From contig NZ_JAKSYM010000313.1 of NCBI RefSeq assembly GCF_022829545.1, positions 1 through 64,000 of the forward strand: a stretch of DNA of 64,000 nucleotides. The letters are read 5' to 3'. The notes under the pieces were generated by a model. The model was not told the DNA's origin and ran no database searches. It saw nothing but the letters and a program-made list of their open reading frames with translations. This document shows positions 33,113 through 42,304 of this stretch, piece by piece. A program made the translations under genes and the position numbers. Position 1 is the stretch's first letter; each line of letters opens with the position of its first letter. The DNA comes from Methylobacterium sp. J-030. Its GTDB lineage: Bacteria; Pseudomonadota; Alphaproteobacteria; Rhizobiales; Beijerinckiaceae.

Positions 33113-34829
33113 AGCTCTGCGTCTCCTTGGCCCCTCCGGGGTGCGTGACGGCGCCGTAAAGCGCCGGGCCGACGCCCTGCGCGTATTTCCAGAGGTAGCC
33201 GGAGGTCGCTGTGTTGCAACGCGGCATCCAGGCCTTGCGCCGCTCTGCGAGTTCGTCGTCCGACAGGGCGACGCTGAGCGTGCCCTGGATCGCGTCGAGG
33301 GTGATCATGTCGCCGTCGCGGATCAGGCCGATCGGACCACCGACCGCCGCCTCGGGTCCGACATGGCCGACGCAGAAGCCGCGGGTCGCGCCGGAGAAGC
33401 GCCCGTCCGTGATCAGCGCGACCTTGTCGCCCATGCCCTGGCCGTAGAGGGCCGCGGTGGTCGACAGCATCTCGCGCATGCCGGGACCGCCGCGCGGCCC
33501 CTCGTAGCGGATGACGAGCACGTCGCCTTCCCGGTAGGTCCGCGCCTGCACGGCCTGGAAACACGCCTCCTCGCCGTCGAACACCCGGGCTGGGCCGGTG
33601 AAGACCTGCTTCTCGACCGCCATGCCGGCGACCTTCACGATCGCGCCCTCGGGGGCGAGGTTGCCCTTGAGGCCGACGACGCCGCCGGTCGGGGTGATCG
33701 GCCGGTTGGCCGGGTAGACCACGTCCTGATCCGAGTTCCAGGTCACCCGGTCCATGTTCTCCGCGATGGTGCGCCCGGTGACCGTCAGGCAATCGCCGTG
33801 CATGAAGCCGTGATCGAGGAGCGTCTTCATCAGGAGCGGGATGCCGCCGACCTCGAACATGTCCTTGGCAACGTAGCGCCCGCCGGGCTTCAGGTCGGCG
33901 ATGTAGGGGGTCCGCCGAAAAATCTCGGCGACGTCGAACAGCGTGAATTCGATGCCGCACTCGTGCGCGATCGCCGGTAGGTGGAGCGCCGCGTTGGTCG
34001 AGCCGCCCGAGGCCGCCACGACGGTCGCGGCGTTCTCCAGGGCCTTGCGGGTGACGATGTCGCGCGGGCGGATCTGCTTGGCCAGCAGCTCCATCACCTT
34101 CTCGCCGGCCGTGGCGCAGAACTTGTCCCGGATCTCGTAGGGCGCCGGGGCGCCGGCCGAGTAGGGCAGCGCCAGGCCGATCGCCTCGGAGACGGTCGCC
34201 ATGGTGTTGGCGGTGAACTGCGCGCCGCAGGCGCCGGCGGAGGGGCAGGCGACCTGCTCCAGCTCGTCGAGATCCTCCAGGCTCATGTCGCCGACCGCGA
34301 CCTTGCCCACCGCCTCGAACAGGTCCTGGACGGTCACGGGCTTGCCGCGGAACGAGCCGGGCAGGATCGAGCCGCCGTAGATGAAGATCGACGGCACATT
34401 GAGGCGCACCATCGCCATCATCATGCCGGGCAGCGACTTGTCGCAGCCGGCGAGCCCGACCAGCGCGTCGTAGGCATGGCCGCGCATGGTCAGCTCGACC
34501 GAATCGGCGATGACCTCGCGCGAGGGCAGCGAGGCACGCATGCCGCCATGGCCCATGGCGATGCCGTCGGTGACCGTGATGGTGCAGAACTCGCGCGGCG
34601 TGCCGTGCGCGGCGGCGACACCCTTCTTAACCGCCTGGGCCTGACGCATCAGCGAGATGTTGCAGGGCGCGGCCTCGTTCCAGCAGGAGGCGACGCCGAC
34701 CAGCGGCTGGTGGATCTGCTCGCGGGTCAGACCCATGGCGTAGAGATAGGAGCGGTGCGGAGCGCGATCCGGCCCCTCGGTGACGTGGCGGCTCGGCAGC
34801 TTCGACTTGTCGTTCAAACGCGTCACCAT
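33099..34829 (-). CDS. ilvD: Dihydroxy-acid dehydratase
   Basis: This is a 576-aa Fe-S enzyme of valine, isoleucine and pantothenate synthesis, dehydrating 2,3-dihydroxy acids to 2-keto acids. The family cluster cysteines and signatures are present: GVASCWNEAAPCN, DGIAMGHGGMRASLPSRE, ALVGLAGCDKSLPGMMMAM, VACPSAGACGAQFTANTM and, late, ALITDGRFSGATRGFCVGH with the catalytic serine region. Length and order match ilvD rather than sugar-acid dehydratases. No other ilv gene is adjacent. The stop lies inside the next gene's 5' end. Confidence 0.96.
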   Translation of the reverse strand: MVTRLNDKSKLPSRHVTEGPDRAPHRSYLYAMGLTREQIHQPLVGVASCWNEAAPCNISLMRQAQAVKKGVAAAHGTPREFCTITVTDGIAMGHGGMRASLPSREVIADSVELTMRGHAYDALVGLAGCDKSLPGMMMAMVRLNVPSIFIYGGSILPGSFRGKPVTVQDLFEAVGKVAVGDMSLEDLDELEQVACPSAGACGAQFTANTMATVSEAIGLALPYSAGAPAPYEIRDKFCATAGEKVMELLAKQIRPRDIVTRKALENAATVVAASGGSTNAALHLPAIAHECGIEFTLFDVAEIFRRTPYIADLKPGGRYVAKDMFEVGGIPLLMKTLLDHGFMHGDCLTVTGRTIAENMDRVTWNSDQDVVYPANRPITPTGGVVGLKGNLAPEGAIVKVAGMAVEKQVFTGPARVFDGEEACFQAVQARTYREGDVLVIRYEGPRGGPGMREMLSTTAALYGQGMGDKVALITDGRFSGATRGFCVGHVGPEAAVGGPIGLIRDGDMITLDAIQGTLSVALSDDELAERRKAWMPRCNTATSGYLWKYAQGVGPALYGAVTHPGGAKETQSYADV

Positions 34830-35464
34830 GAGCCCGGGCCAAGCCTTCGCACAACCGATCCCGAGGGCGCGCGACGGACCGCGACGCGTCGCCGTTCGCG
34901 ATACGCCGATTGAACCATCCGCGGGCTCGGGAAACCTCGTTCGTTAACGGTAAAGCGTTGTCGAAATTGCCGTTTACCGCCGATGTTGAGGTGGGCCCGG
35001 ACTATGGCGGGATCGCGGCGTTTACGGGCGGGTCTCGGGGCGGACCCGGGATCGTTTTACGGTGTTGCGACCCCGCCACAGCCACGCTTCGAGGCATTTC
35101 GAAAGCCTGCGATAAGTCTTGATGATGCGCGTCGAGGGCGGACAAATCGGAGAGGTGGGACGTACGACGCGTTGGCCGGCGGCATCGCTCAACCGGGAGG
35201 GCGATTGGTCCTGAACGAGATGGCAGTCGCGAATACAACGTATGCCCGGTCTGCGCGCGCCAGCGCGGCACGTTGAACTTGTCCTCTGGTTCGGCCGATA
35301 GTGTGAGTTAGCCAGATCGGCCCATCATTTGGGCCGGACCCGGGCGCACCGCCGATAAGGGTTCCGCCTCGGCAGCGGTGCCGGGAGGTTTGCACGACAT
35401 TGCGCCCGATCCGAGCGCGGCCGGCACGGCGTAAAGGCCCCCCGATATCCGGCCGCTTTCGAGC
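34830..35464. other. Long gene-free stretch downstream of a transglutaminase-like gene
   Basis: These 635 bases lie upstream of ilvD (minus, start 34829) and downstream of the minus-strand transglutaminase-like gene. No frame here looks like a protein. Just upstream of ilvD, the area 34935-34980 is AT-richer and contains GGTAAA (34949-34954) and TTTACC (34973-34978) as a 6-base dyad, a possible operator or hairpin of the ilvD leader. Nothing else is recognisable. Confidence 0.4.
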
Positions 35465-36325
35465 TCAGGCCGCCCCGGCATGGGGGGCCGGGATCTCGGT
35501 CGAGATCGCGTCCACGGTGCGCGGCATCGGGCTGCCCTGCCCGTCGGAGCGCTGGATCCGCACCTGCTGGTTGACGGGTTGCATGTCGCCGAAGGGCGTC
35601 GAGAACGCGATCTCGGCGGCGTCGCGCCCGACGCCGATCCGCACCAGCCCGTCGAGATCCGCCTGCCGCGTGGCGTCGAACAGCCACCAGCGGCCGTCGA
35701 GATAGGCCTCGAAGACGGCGTGGAAGTCGCTCGGCACGAGACCGTGGGCGTAGCAGCTCACGAATCGGGCCGGGATGCCCAGCGCCCGGCAGAAGGCGGT
35801 GCCGATATGGGCGAAATCCCGGCAGACGCCGGCGCGCTTCAGCAGGGACTCGTCGGCGGTGGTTTCGCCGTCGCTCGTGCCCGGCTGGTAGGTGATGTGA
35901 TCGTGGATCCAGTTGCAGATCTCGTTCACCCTTGCATGCCCCTTCGGCAGGGCGCCGAATTCCGCCAGGGCGAACGGCGTCAGCCGGTCCGACGAGACGA
36001 ACCGGCTCGGCAACAGGAACGGCAGGATGTCGAGGGGGAGCTCACCGATCGGCGTCTCGTTGATGGTCGCCGGGTCGGCCCGGTGCACCGTCAAATCCAC
36101 CTCTGCATTGTACTCCAGCGAGAACTGGCCGGTGGGCACGTTCACCGCGAGATAGCGGTTCAGCAGATCGGGCGTGGTGTAGAGGTCGCGCTTCAGGTTC
36201 GGCGTCAAGACCAGGGTCTCGCTCAGAATCTCGACGCTCTTTAGCTTGGCTACCTCCAGGTTGAAGATGAAGGTGGTGTCGGACAGGATGTTGTAGGACA
36301 GGCTGCAACCAAGTGTGTAGCGCAT
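35465..36325 (-). CDS. Transglutaminase-like domain protein
   Basis: This is a 286-aa protein with a bacterial-type transglutaminase/protease-like fold. An N-terminal beta domain of about 140 residues is followed by the core: LLKRAGVCRDFAHIGTAFCR (catalytic Cys), DFHAVFEAYLDG (His) and RWWLFDAT (Asp). This arrangement is shared with cysteine peptidases of the family; whether it cross-links or cleaves is unknown. The start MRYTLGCSLSY at 36325 has a strong AAGGAG ribosome site; a longer in-frame start at 36364 is not needed. No signal peptide is seen. It follows the lut operon with its own apparent start. Confidence 0.87.
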   Translation of the reverse strand: MRYTLGCSLSYNILSDTTFIFNLEVAKLKSVEILSETLVLTPNLKRDLYTTPDLLNRYLAVNVPTGQFSLEYNAEVDLTVHRADPATINETPIGELPLDILPFLLPSRFVSSDRLTPFALAEFGALPKGHARVNEICNWIHDHITYQPGTSDGETTADESLLKRAGVCRDFAHIGTAFCRALGIPARFVSCYAHGLVPSDFHAVFEAYLDGRWWLFDATRQADLDGLVRIGVGRDAAEIAFSTPFGDMQPVNQQVRIQRSDGQGSPMPRTVDAISTEIPAPHAGAA

Positions 36326-36395
36326 CGGATCTCCTTGCCGGGGGACGACCTGTTCTTCGTCCAAGCAAAGGGCGCGCCCGAATGGCGGTTCCGGC

Positions 36396-36989
36396 TCACG
36401 CCATTCGCGGCAGCATCACCACCGTCAGCGAACGCACCCCCTGCGCCCCGTGGATCAGCACGCCCTCAATGTCGGCGGTGGCCGAGGGACCGGTGTGCAG
36501 CACCGCGTAGGCCGAGCGGCCGAATTCGGACCGGCGATAGGCCGCCTGCACATTGGGCAGGATGTCGGAGGGATCGAGCAGGACGATCAGGTGCTGGGCC
36601 AGGTAGGCCACGGCGTTCACGATCAGCTGGTCTTGCGTGAACAGCACCGAGCCAGTCTCGGCGATGCCGAACACCGCCCGGACCACCGCCACGTCGACAT
36701 CCTCGACCTCCTGCGGGTAGCGAACGCTCCGCAGGTCGCGGTTGCCGGTCAGTTCCGGCACCGCCGAGGCGATGACCTTTGCGCCGTCGAGCCGTTCGCG
36801 CACCCCCGCAAAGACATCGCCGGGGCCGGGCGCGACCACCCGACCGCCCATCCGCTTCAGCCGCTCGCCGAACTCGGCCACGAGGTCGTCGCCGACCAGG
36901 GGCTCGAACAGGGGCACCTCCGGCAAAGGAAAATCCCCCGCCGGCAGGTTCCGGCGGATGTCAGCCAGGATCGCGTCGCGGGCGCTCAT
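36396..36989 (-). CDS. lutC: Lactate utilisation protein LutC
   Basis: This is a 197-aa LUD-domain protein, the third component of the L-lactate oxidising LutABC complex. VFGIAETGSVLFTQDQ is the LUD signature, followed by NAVAYLAQHLIVLLDPSDI and HTGPSATADIEGVLIHGAQGVRSL. The ATG at 36989 overlaps the lutB stop (ATGA), so lutABC is one translationally coupled operon on the minus strand. Length is normal. Confidence 0.94.
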   Translation of the reverse strand: MSARDAILADIRRNLPAGDFPLPEVPLFEPLVGDDLVAEFGERLKRMGGRVVAPGPGDVFAGVRERLDGAKVIASAVPELTGNRDLRSVRYPQEVEDVDVAVVRAVFGIAETGSVLFTQDQLIVNAVAYLAQHLIVLLDPSDILPNVQAAYRRSEFGRSAYAVLHTGPSATADIEGVLIHGAQGVRSLTVVMLPRMA

Positions 36990-38557
36990 CGGCCGGCGTC
37001 CTTCATGCGGTTCTGCCTGTACCACGCGTGAAAGGTCTGGCGCGGGGCGTCTGGCATCTCGCGCTTCTTCCCCCAGGTGTTCAGCGGGTTGTAGACCGCG
37101 AAGCGCGGCAGCACCTTGAGCGCGGAATCGGCCGCGCCGATCGCCGCCCGGTAGGCGGCCGGTCGCGACAGGACCGCGCCCGCGGCCTTCATCATGCCTT
37201 GCTTCAGCGCCGGGATCTGGTGTTCCTCGACCAGCACCTTGCGCCAGGCGAAGATCTGCTCATGGATGTTGATCTTCACTGGGCAGACGTTGGTGCAGGA
37301 GCCGTTCATCGTCGATGAGAATGGCAGCGTCGAGTATTTCCGCTTGTTGAAGGTCGGGTCTATGATCAGGCCGATTGGCCCGGAATAGGTCGCCCCGTAG
37401 GAGAGCCCGCCCGAGCGCCGGTAGACCGGGCAGGTATTCATGCAGGCGCCGCAGCGGATGCACTTCAGGGAGGTCCAGAACTCCTCCATGCCGAGCCGCT
37501 CGGAGCGGCCGTTGTCGACCAGCACCATGTGCATCTCGGTGCCCTTGCGGGGCGCGCGGAAATGCGAGGTGTACTGGGTGATGGGCGAGCCCAAGGCGGA
37601 ACGCGAGAGCAGCCGGATGAAGACGCCGAGATGCTCGGTTTTCGGGATGATCTTCTCGATGCCGATCGAATGGATTTGCAGCGGCGGCACGTTGCCGGAG
37701 AGGTCGGCATTGCCCTCGTTGGTGCAGGTCACGACCGAGCCGGTCTCCGCGATGGCGAAGTTGCAGCCGGTCATGCCGGCATCGGCCTTCAGGATGTAGG
37801 GCCGGGTCGTCTCGCGCTGGCTCTCGGCGAGGTAATGGGCGTCGTCGTTGTCGGGGTCGGTGCCGAGGGTCTTGGCGAAGACCTCGGCCACGTCCATCCG
37901 GGTCTTGTGAACCGCCGGGGCGACGACGTGGCTCGGCTCCTCGTTGTCGAGCTGCTGGATCCGCTCGCCGAGATCGGTCTCGATGATCTCGATGCCGTTG
38001 GCCGCCATGTGATGGCGGAAGCCGCATTCCTCGGTGAGCATCGACTTCGATTTGACCAGGGTCTTGGCGCCGTGGCTCCGCAGGATCTCCAGCACGATGC
38101 GGTTGTGATCGGCCCCGTCCCGCGCCCAGTGAACGTGGACACCGTTGGCCTTCGCGGCCGCCTCGAACTGCTCGAGGTAGCGGTCGAGGTGGCTGAGCGT
38201 GTGCGTCTTGATCTGCGAGGCGAGCTCGCGCAGCTCCTCCCATTCGGGGATGCCGTGGGCCGAAACGTCGCGCTTCTTGCGCAGGTCCCACAGGCGCTCG
38301 TCGTGGGCCGCCTGATGCAGTGGCGCGGCGAGGAAGCGCTCGGCGGCCTCGGCCTGGTCGATCGGCCGGTCGCCGCGGATCTTGGCGCCGCGGGGCTGGG
38401 GCTCGCGGACCTGCGGGGCGCGGATCGGCTTGGAGGCGGCCTCAGCGTGCTGGAGACGGACTCCGTCCGGGGCGCGCTCGCTCTCATCGTCACGGGCGCG
38501 CACCTCCGGGTGGATGACGCCCTCGCGCTCGCGCGGGTTCAGATCCTCAACACTCAT
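36986..38557 (-). CDS. lutB: Lactate utilisation iron-sulphur protein LutB
   Basis: This is a 523-aa protein: a LUD domain with TGCNFAIAETGSVVTCTNEGN, then two ferredoxin-type 4Fe-4S sites, CIRCGACMNTCPVYRR (near residue 364) and SCTNVCPVKI (near 418), and a C-terminal domain ending PRQTFHAWYRQ. It oxidises L-lactate to pyruvate with LutA and LutC. The start at 38557 gives an N-terminal extension of roughly 55-60 charged residues (EREGVIHPEVRARDDESER...) before the conserved part, longer than typical LutB. An in-frame start further upstream lies inside lutA. Coupled by ATGA overlaps on both sides. Confidence 0.94.
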   Translation of the reverse strand: MSVEDLNPREREGVIHPEVRARDDESERAPDGVRLQHAEAASKPIRAPQVREPQPRGAKIRGDRPIDQAEAAERFLAAPLHQAAHDERLWDLRKKRDVSAHGIPEWEELRELASQIKTHTLSHLDRYLEQFEAAAKANGVHVHWARDGADHNRIVLEILRSHGAKTLVKSKSMLTEECGFRHHMAANGIEIIETDLGERIQQLDNEEPSHVVAPAVHKTRMDVAEVFAKTLGTDPDNDDAHYLAESQRETTRPYILKADAGMTGCNFAIAETGSVVTCTNEGNADLSGNVPPLQIHSIGIEKIIPKTEHLGVFIRLLSRSALGSPITQYTSHFRAPRKGTEMHMVLVDNGRSERLGMEEFWTSLKCIRCGACMNTCPVYRRSGGLSYGATYSGPIGLIIDPTFNKRKYSTLPFSSTMNGSCTNVCPVKINIHEQIFAWRKVLVEEHQIPALKQGMMKAAGAVLSRPAAYRAAIGAADSALKVLPRFAVYNPLNTWGKKREMPDAPRQTFHAWYRQNRMKDAGR

Positions 38558-39297
38558 GCGGCCGCTCCGTTCAACACCTGCGCGATGTGGATGTATTTGA
38601 GCGGCACCCCGAGGCGCTCGGCGCAGCCCTTCTGGTGCATCAGGCAGGAGGAGTCCGCCGAGACGACGTACTCCGCCCCGGCCCGGTTCTGATCGGCGAC
38701 CTTGTCGTAGCCCATCTTGGCCGAGACCGCCGGCTCGAACACCGAGAAGGTGCCGCCGAAGCCGCAGCACTCGTCGGGCCGGGCGAGGTCGACCAGCTCG
38801 ACGCCCGGAACGAGGCGCAGCAGATCGAGGGGTTTGGAATAGTAGGGCTTCACCAGCTCGGAGGGCCGGGCGTGGTGGATGCCGCGGAGCGCGTTGCAGT
38901 TGCCGTGATAGGCGACCTTGTGCGGGAACCGCGCCCAGGGCAGCGCCTCGACCTTCAGCACGTCGTGCAGGAACTCGACCAGCTCGTAGGTGCTGGCGCG
39001 GACCTTCCTGACCTCCTCCGTCTGCGGAATCGCGGTCAGGTGCTCACGGACCTGATGGACGCAGGAACCGGAGGGCGCCACGACGTAGTCGAAGCCCGAA
39101 AAGTTCTTGACGAACAGCGCCTCCGTGGCGGCGGCCTCGGCGTGGCAGCCGGTGTTGGTCATCGGCTGGCCGCAGCAGGTCTGGTCGAACGGGTACTCCA
39201 CCGTGCAGCCGAGCCGCTCCAGCAGCTCCAGCGTGGCGATTCCGACCTCCGGCTCGAAGGCGTCGACGTAGCACGGCACGAACAGGCCGACCCGCAT
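38554..39297 (-). CDS. lutA: Lactate utilisation protein LutA (CCG-domain)
   Basis: This is a 247-aa protein with two cysteine-rich CCG domains: DQTCCGQPMTNTGCH near residue 40 and PDECCGFGGTFS near 180, each expected to bind a non-cubane iron-sulphur cluster. It begins MRVGLFVPCYVDAFEPEVG, the family start. It is the first gene of lutABC; with LutB and LutC it forms the L-lactate dehydrogenase complex. No lactate permease or LutR-type regulator is directly adjacent; the gene upstream is poxB, 66 bases away on the same strand. Confidence 0.94.
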   Translation of the reverse strand: MRVGLFVPCYVDAFEPEVGIATLELLERLGCTVEYPFDQTCCGQPMTNTGCHAEAAATEALFVKNFSGFDYVVAPSGSCVHQVREHLTAIPQTEEVRKVRASTYELVEFLHDVLKVEALPWARFPHKVAYHGNCNALRGIHHARPSELVKPYYSKPLDLLRLVPGVELVDLARPDECCGFGGTFSVFEPAVSAKMGYDKVADQNRAGAEYVVSADSSCLMHQKGCAERLGVPLKYIHIAQVLNGAAA

Positions 39298-39363
39298 GGT
39301 CCGGAACCTCCCTGGAGCGTCCGTTCCGCTGGTCTGGAACGGTTCGAGACTGATCCTCAGGGT

Positions 39364-41094
39364 CTATCGGATGAGGTTGGTCTTGGCGAGATCGAGGACC
39401 GCGTCACCGCGTCCATCCATGACGGCGCGCAGGACGTAGAGACTGAACCCCTTCACCTGCTGGCCGTCGATCTTAGGCGGCATCGACAATTCGTTGCCCG
39501 CCGTGCGCACGTCGAGGAGCGACGGGCCGTCAAAGGCCAGGAACTCACGCATCGCGCCCGGCAACTCGGCGGGATCCTCGACCCGCAGGGCGAAGATGCC
39601 GGCGGCGCGCGACATCGCGGCGAAGTCCGGATTGTCGAGGGCCACGCCGGTTTCGAGGTAGCCGGCCGCCTTCATCTCCAGCTCGACGAAGCCGAGGGTG
39701 CCGTTGTTGAAGATGACGACCTTCAGCGGCAGCCGATGCTGGCGCAGGGTCAGGAAGTCGCCCATCAGCATGGCGAAGCCGCCGTCGCCGCAGAGCGCGA
39801 TCACCTGCCGATCGGGCTGGCAGGCCTGCGCGCCGATCCCCTGCGACAGGGCATTGGCCATGGAGCCGTGGACCCAGGAGCCGAGGAGCCGCCGCCGCCC
39901 GTTCATCGCGAGGTAGCGCGCCGCCCAGATCGTCGGCGTGCCGACATCGGCGGTGAACACGGCGTCCTCGGATGCCATCTCGCTGATCGTGCGGGCGAGG
40001 AATTGCGGGTGCAGCGAGCCACCGGGCTTGCCGGTGGCGAGGTCATCGAGGCCTGCGCGCGCCTTGGCATAGTGCTTCAAGCTGGCATCCAGGAAGGACC
40101 GATCGGTCTTCGGCTTAAGCCGGGGCAGCAGCGCCCGGAGCGTCGCGGCGACATCGCCCACGAGACCCAGCTCGATCCGGCAGCGGCGGCCGAGCTCGGA
40201 CGGGCGCAGGTCGATCTGCGCGACCTTCGCCTCCTGCGGGTAGAATTGCTTGTAGGGGAAGCCGGTGCCGAGCATCAGCAGCGTGTCGCAGGCCATCATG
40301 GCGGCGTAGCCCGACGCGTAGCCGATCAGCCCGGTCATGCCGACATCGTAGGGATTGTCGAACTCCACGAACTCCTTGCCGCCGAGCGCGTGGACGATCG
40401 GGCTCTTGAGCGCGTCGGCGAGTTGGAGAAGCTCGGCATGGGCACCGGCGCAGCCGCGCCCGCATAGGAGCGTCACCCGGTTGCCGGCATTGAGCATCGC
40501 GGCCAGGGCATCGAGCTCCGGATCCGCTGGCCGGACCACCGGCTTGGCGGGGATCAGCCCGGCCCGCGGCGCCAGGGCGCGCTTCGGCGCCTCGCGGAGA
40601 GCCACGTCACCCGGCAGGACGATCACCGCCACACCCCCCTCCCCCACGGCGGCGCGGATCGCGTTCTCCAGCACGAACGGCATCTGCGCCGGGTCCGAGA
40701 TCATCTCGCAGTAATGGCTGCAATCGCGGAACAGCTCGGTGGGCTTGGTCTCCTGGAAATAGCCGGAGCCGATCTCGGGCGACGGGATATGGGCCGCGAT
40801 GGCGAGAACCGGGGTCCGACTGCGATGCGCGTCGTAGAGCCCATTGATCAGGTGCAGATTGCCCGGCCCGCAGGACCCGGCGCAGACGGCGAGCTGGCCG
40901 GTGACCTGCGCCTCCCCCGCCGCCGCGAAGGCCGCAGCCTCCTCGTGGCGTGTGTGGATCCATGCGATCCGCCCCCGCGCCCGCAGCGCTTCCGTAATCC
41001 CATTCAGGCTGTCGCCAACCACCCCGTAGATGCGGGCGACGCCCGCTTCCCGAAGGGTCTCGGCGACGACGTCGGCAACGTTGCTGATGCGCAT
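39364..41094 (-). CDS. poxB: Pyruvate dehydrogenase (quinone) / pyruvate oxidase
   Basis: This is a 576-aa thiamine-diphosphate flavoenzyme that oxidises pyruvate to acetate and CO2, passing electrons to ubiquinone at the membrane. The N-terminal domain has [16 protein letters not shown] and the catalytic glutamate in [13 protein letters not shown]. The FAD domain is in the centre. The ThDP-binding motif runs from [13 protein letters not shown] to VVIFNN. The C-terminal [20 protein letters not shown] segment matches the E. coli PoxB membrane-binding tail. It directly precedes lutABC, so lactate made into pyruvate by Lut could go on to acetate. Confidence 0.95.
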   Translation of the reverse strand: MRISNVADVVAETLREAGVARIYGVVGDSLNGITEALRARGRIAWIHTRHEEAAAFAAAGEAQVTGQLAVCAGSCGPGNLHLINGLYDAHRSRTPVLAIAAHIPSPEIGSGYFQETKPTELFRDCSHYCEMISDPAQMPFVLENAIRAAVGEGGVAVIVLPGDVALREAPKRALAPRAGLIPAKPVVRPADPELDALAAMLNAGNRVTLLCGRGCAGAHAELLQLADALKSPIVHALGGKEFVEFDNPYDVGMTGLIGYASGYAAMMACDTLLMLGTGFPYKQFYPQEAKVAQIDLRPSELGRRCRIELGLVGDVAATLRALLPRLKPKTDRSFLDASLKHYAKARAGLDDLATGKPGGSLHPQFLARTISEMASEDAVFTADVGTPTIWAARYLAMNGRRRLLGSWVHGSMANALSQGIGAQACQPDRQVIALCGDGGFAMLMGDFLTLRQHRLPLKVVIFNNGTLGFVELEMKAAGYLETGVALDNPDFAAMSRAAGIFALRVEDPAELPGAMREFLAFDGPSLLDVRTAGNELSMPPKIDGQQVKGFSLYVLRAVMDGRGDAVLDLAKTNLIR

Positions 41095-41262
41095 GATCGG
41101 GCTCCGGTTTCAGCCTCGGCCAGGAATGTGGAACCCGAGGACCGGAAGTCACCCCGGGTCCCGACGCACCGGGGACTATCCCGGGCAACCCGGGGCGCGC
41201 GCTTGATTTCCGGCGTCCCAGAGTCGAAGGACGTCTGGAAACGTTCCGAAGAGATCATCACC

Positions 41263-41655
41263 ATGGAAGAACTGCTTGCCCGCGTGACTGCCCGCACCGG
41301 GCTCGACGCCGCGACGGCCCAGACCGCGATCGGTCACATCCTCGCCTTCCTGCAGAAGGAGGGGCCCGAGACGGAGGTGAACCAGCTTCTGGCGGCGCTG
41401 CCGGGATCCGATTCGCTGATCGCCGAGGCGAATGCCGGCGAAAGCGGTGGTGGCGGCCTGATGGGTATGCTCGGCGGCATGATGGGCGGCGGCGGTGTCA
41501 TGGCGCTCGGGCAGAAGTTGATGGCCGCCGGCGTGCCGATGGGCCAGATGCAGCCGCTCGGTCAGGAACTGTTCGCGTTCGGCCGCGAGAAGGTCGGCGA
41601 GGACGCGATGGGGCCGATCATCGGCTCGATCCCCGGTCTCAACCAGTTCGTCTGA
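41263..41655 (+). CDS. Small hypothetical protein with Gly/Met-rich centre
   Basis: This is a 130-aa protein I do not recognise with certainty. The N-terminal 50 residues form helices (ELLARVTARTGLDAATAQTAIGHILAFLQKEG), followed by a flexible GESGGGGLMGMLGGMMGGGG stretch and a C-terminal helix region ending EKVGEDAMGPIIGSIPGLNQFV. The layout resembles DUF2267/DUF2780-type small proteins, function unknown. The ATG at 41263 is chosen because the protein-like part begins there; the frame is open upstream into the gap. It is divergent from poxB. Confidence 0.7.
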   Translation: MEELLARVTARTGLDAATAQTAIGHILAFLQKEGPETEVNQLLAALPGSDSLIAEANAGESGGGGLMGMLGGMMGGGGVMALGQKLMAAGVPMGQMQPLGQELFAFGREKVGEDAMGPIIGSIPGLNQFV

Positions 41656-41827
41656 TCTCGTTGCGGGTGTGAGAGCGCACAGAATTCGGCCACGGCCTGG
41701 ACGATCGTGAAAAAACAGTTTCCGGGCGGAAGCTTGACGGAACCTGTCACCGCGATCCCCGTTATTGGGGTGCGGTCGGAATCGACGCTATCGGCGACGT
41801 TCGCGACCGCAATCCAGCAGGCCGGCC

Positions 41828-42046
41828 ATGCCCGTCTTCGAAGCGAAGAATCTGGACAGTGCATTCGAGGGCCAAGCCCTCCTCGCCGCGATTCTGCATC
41901 CGACGCGCGCGGCCCAGACACGCGCGCTGCGTCACGGCCGCCGTCGCGCCGAGCGTGCGACCGCCATGGCCGATCCGCTCACCCTGGAACCGCGGTTTCC
42001 GGTGACCGTCGACGGGCTGGCCCCGACGCCCTGCCCGTCGCGCTGA
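41828..42046 (+). CDS. Possible small basic protein, unrecognised
   Basis: This is a 72-codon frame starting MPVFEAKNLDSAFEGQALLAAILHP, then an arginine/alanine-rich middle. It lies in a 649-base stretch (41656-42304) with no other gene. The N-terminal half looks protein-like, but the ribosome site is weak and the C-terminal half has the bland composition of GC-rich noncoding DNA. It could be a real small protein or chance; I see nothing else in this stretch. Confidence 0.3.
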   Translation: MPVFEAKNLDSAFEGQALLAAILHPTRAAQTRALRHGRRRAERATAMADPLTLEPRFPVTVDGLAPTPCPSR

Positions 42047-42304
42047 AGCGCCGACGGCGGCCCTTAGAGGCGGGTGGCCGCGGGCACGTCGTGGGCTCGT
42101 CGCGCCTGAGCCGATCACGCGCACCCCCTGTTCCGGATCGGTGAAGCGACGCGAAACCTGATCCGGGTTACAGCGCGAGGCTCGCCGCGCCAGCGTTACA
42201 GATCGACCAGTTTGCTGCCGCCGCATGCGCCCGGGAAAGGATCGGTACAGATCCGATGGCATCGGACCTTTCCACACGACGTGAGAAGCACCGGCTCCGA
42301 ACAG

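Noticed and set aside
38587-40467. A 626-codon plus-strand frame opposite lutA and poxB
   Set aside because: Antisense of well-recognised genes, with typical shadow composition.
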